Shown here piece by piece: positions 7,125 through 7,371 of a DNA stretch of 7,371 nt; the first letter of the stretch is position 1; every line of letters starts with the position of its first letter. The stretch is taken from contig JAUNPT010000113.1 in the NCBI GenBank assembly GCA_030536565.1, positions 1 through 7,371 on the forward strand, in the 5' to 3' direction. Both the position numbers and the translations under genes were made by a program. The notes below the pieces were generated by a model. That model did no database searches. It was not told where the DNA came from and worked only from the letters and a program-made list of their open reading frames with translations. This DNA comes from Eubacteriales bacterium. GTDB lineage: Bacteria; Bacillota; Clostridia; Lachnospirales; Lachnospiraceae.

Positions 7125-7371
7125 CTATGACGTATATTTCATATAATCACTTCTCCACCTGTTAAACATTTCATCAACAGCCTGACTGCACTCTGCCACC
7201 CTGCCCTTTTCCTTTAAATCATCAATTTCTGCAAGCTGTCTGTATTCATCACTATAGCGTGCATTATCCATCAGTGTTTCTATTTCTCTTTTTAATACAT
7301 ATTCCTCCTCTGTGGTATCGTCATTTTCAATAAAATAATCTCCTTTGAGAAGCTGTTCTGCCGCCATAAAG
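7125..7371 (-). CDS. Small acidic protein of unknown function, possibly the C-terminal part of a longer protein (start not resolved)
   Basis: The - strand frame is open from the right edge to a TAG at 7125. An ATG at 7367 would give 80 residues, but only 4 bases of upstream sequence are present, the frame remains open through them, and no ribosome binding site can be checked, so this may be an internal methionine. The product is very acidic and apparently all-helical, with many Glu and Asp residues, aromatic residues scattered near the C-terminus (MFNRWRSDYMKYTS), no membrane segment and one cysteine (about residue 60). I recognise no family. An AAAGGAG sequence within the ORF (about 7338-7344) is not followed by a usable in-frame start. 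It precedes the 459-residue membrane protein by 30 bp on the same strand, so the two are probably cotranscribed. That it is coding rests on the open frame, the tight spacing and the shared direction. Confidence 0.65.
   Translation of the reverse strand, partial: FMAAEQLLKGDYFIENDDTTEEEYVLKREIETLMDNARYSDEYRQLAEIDDLKEKGRVAECSQAVDEMFNRWRSDYMKYTS

Noticed and set aside
1..7371. CRISPR arrays, insertion sequences, tRNA genes, phage or defence genes
   Set aside because: No regularly spaced repeats, transposase-like ORF, tRNA-like cloverleaf or recognised defence domain was seen on either strand.

Overview
The window is low-GC DNA, most likely chromosomal, from an anaerobic clostridial Firmicute, probably Lachnospiraceae-like. 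Three things suggest this: AT-rich codon use with strong AGGAGG-type ribosome binding sites; a PyrI-type regulatory subunit of aspartate carbamoyltransferase, which Clostridia have and Bacilli generally lack; and an RNase P RNA that looks like the ancestral type A rather than the Bacillus type B. The family assignment is inference.

Layout. At the left edge the last 46 codons of pyrI run on the + strand and end at 141. Everything else is on the - strand. A perfect 17-bp inverted repeat (172-221) separates pyrI from the convergent RNase P RNA gene rnpB (241-613). Reading in the direction of - strand transcription from the right edge, the order is: a small acidic unknown protein whose start may lie beyond the window (7125-7371); a 459-residue two-helix membrane protein with long predicted coiled coils (5715-7094); pheS (4601-5620); pheT (2104-4536); queA (1040-2074); a single-domain PilZ protein (621-995); and rnpB, whose 5' end is only 7 nt past the PilZ stop codon. 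No gap exceeds 100 bp.

How the genes relate. pheS and pheT encode the two subunits of phenylalanyl-tRNA synthetase, queA makes epoxyqueuosine in tRNA, and rnpB is the catalytic RNA of tRNA 5' maturation. Four of the genes therefore concern tRNA, with a putative c-di-GMP receptor (PilZ) inserted among them. A good promoter (TTGCCA, 16 bp, TGTTACAAT) lies just upstream of pheS. The leader it would give is about 36 nt, too short for a T-box. A second candidate promoter with a perfect extended -10 (TGTTATAAT) lies between pheS and pheT.

Novelty. Most of the window is conserved housekeeping sequence. The only part I cannot assign to a family is the pair at the right edge (the 80-codon acidic ORF plus the 459-residue coiled-coil membrane protein). 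It may belong to a larger gene set beyond the window. I see no CRISPR array, mobile element or defence system.
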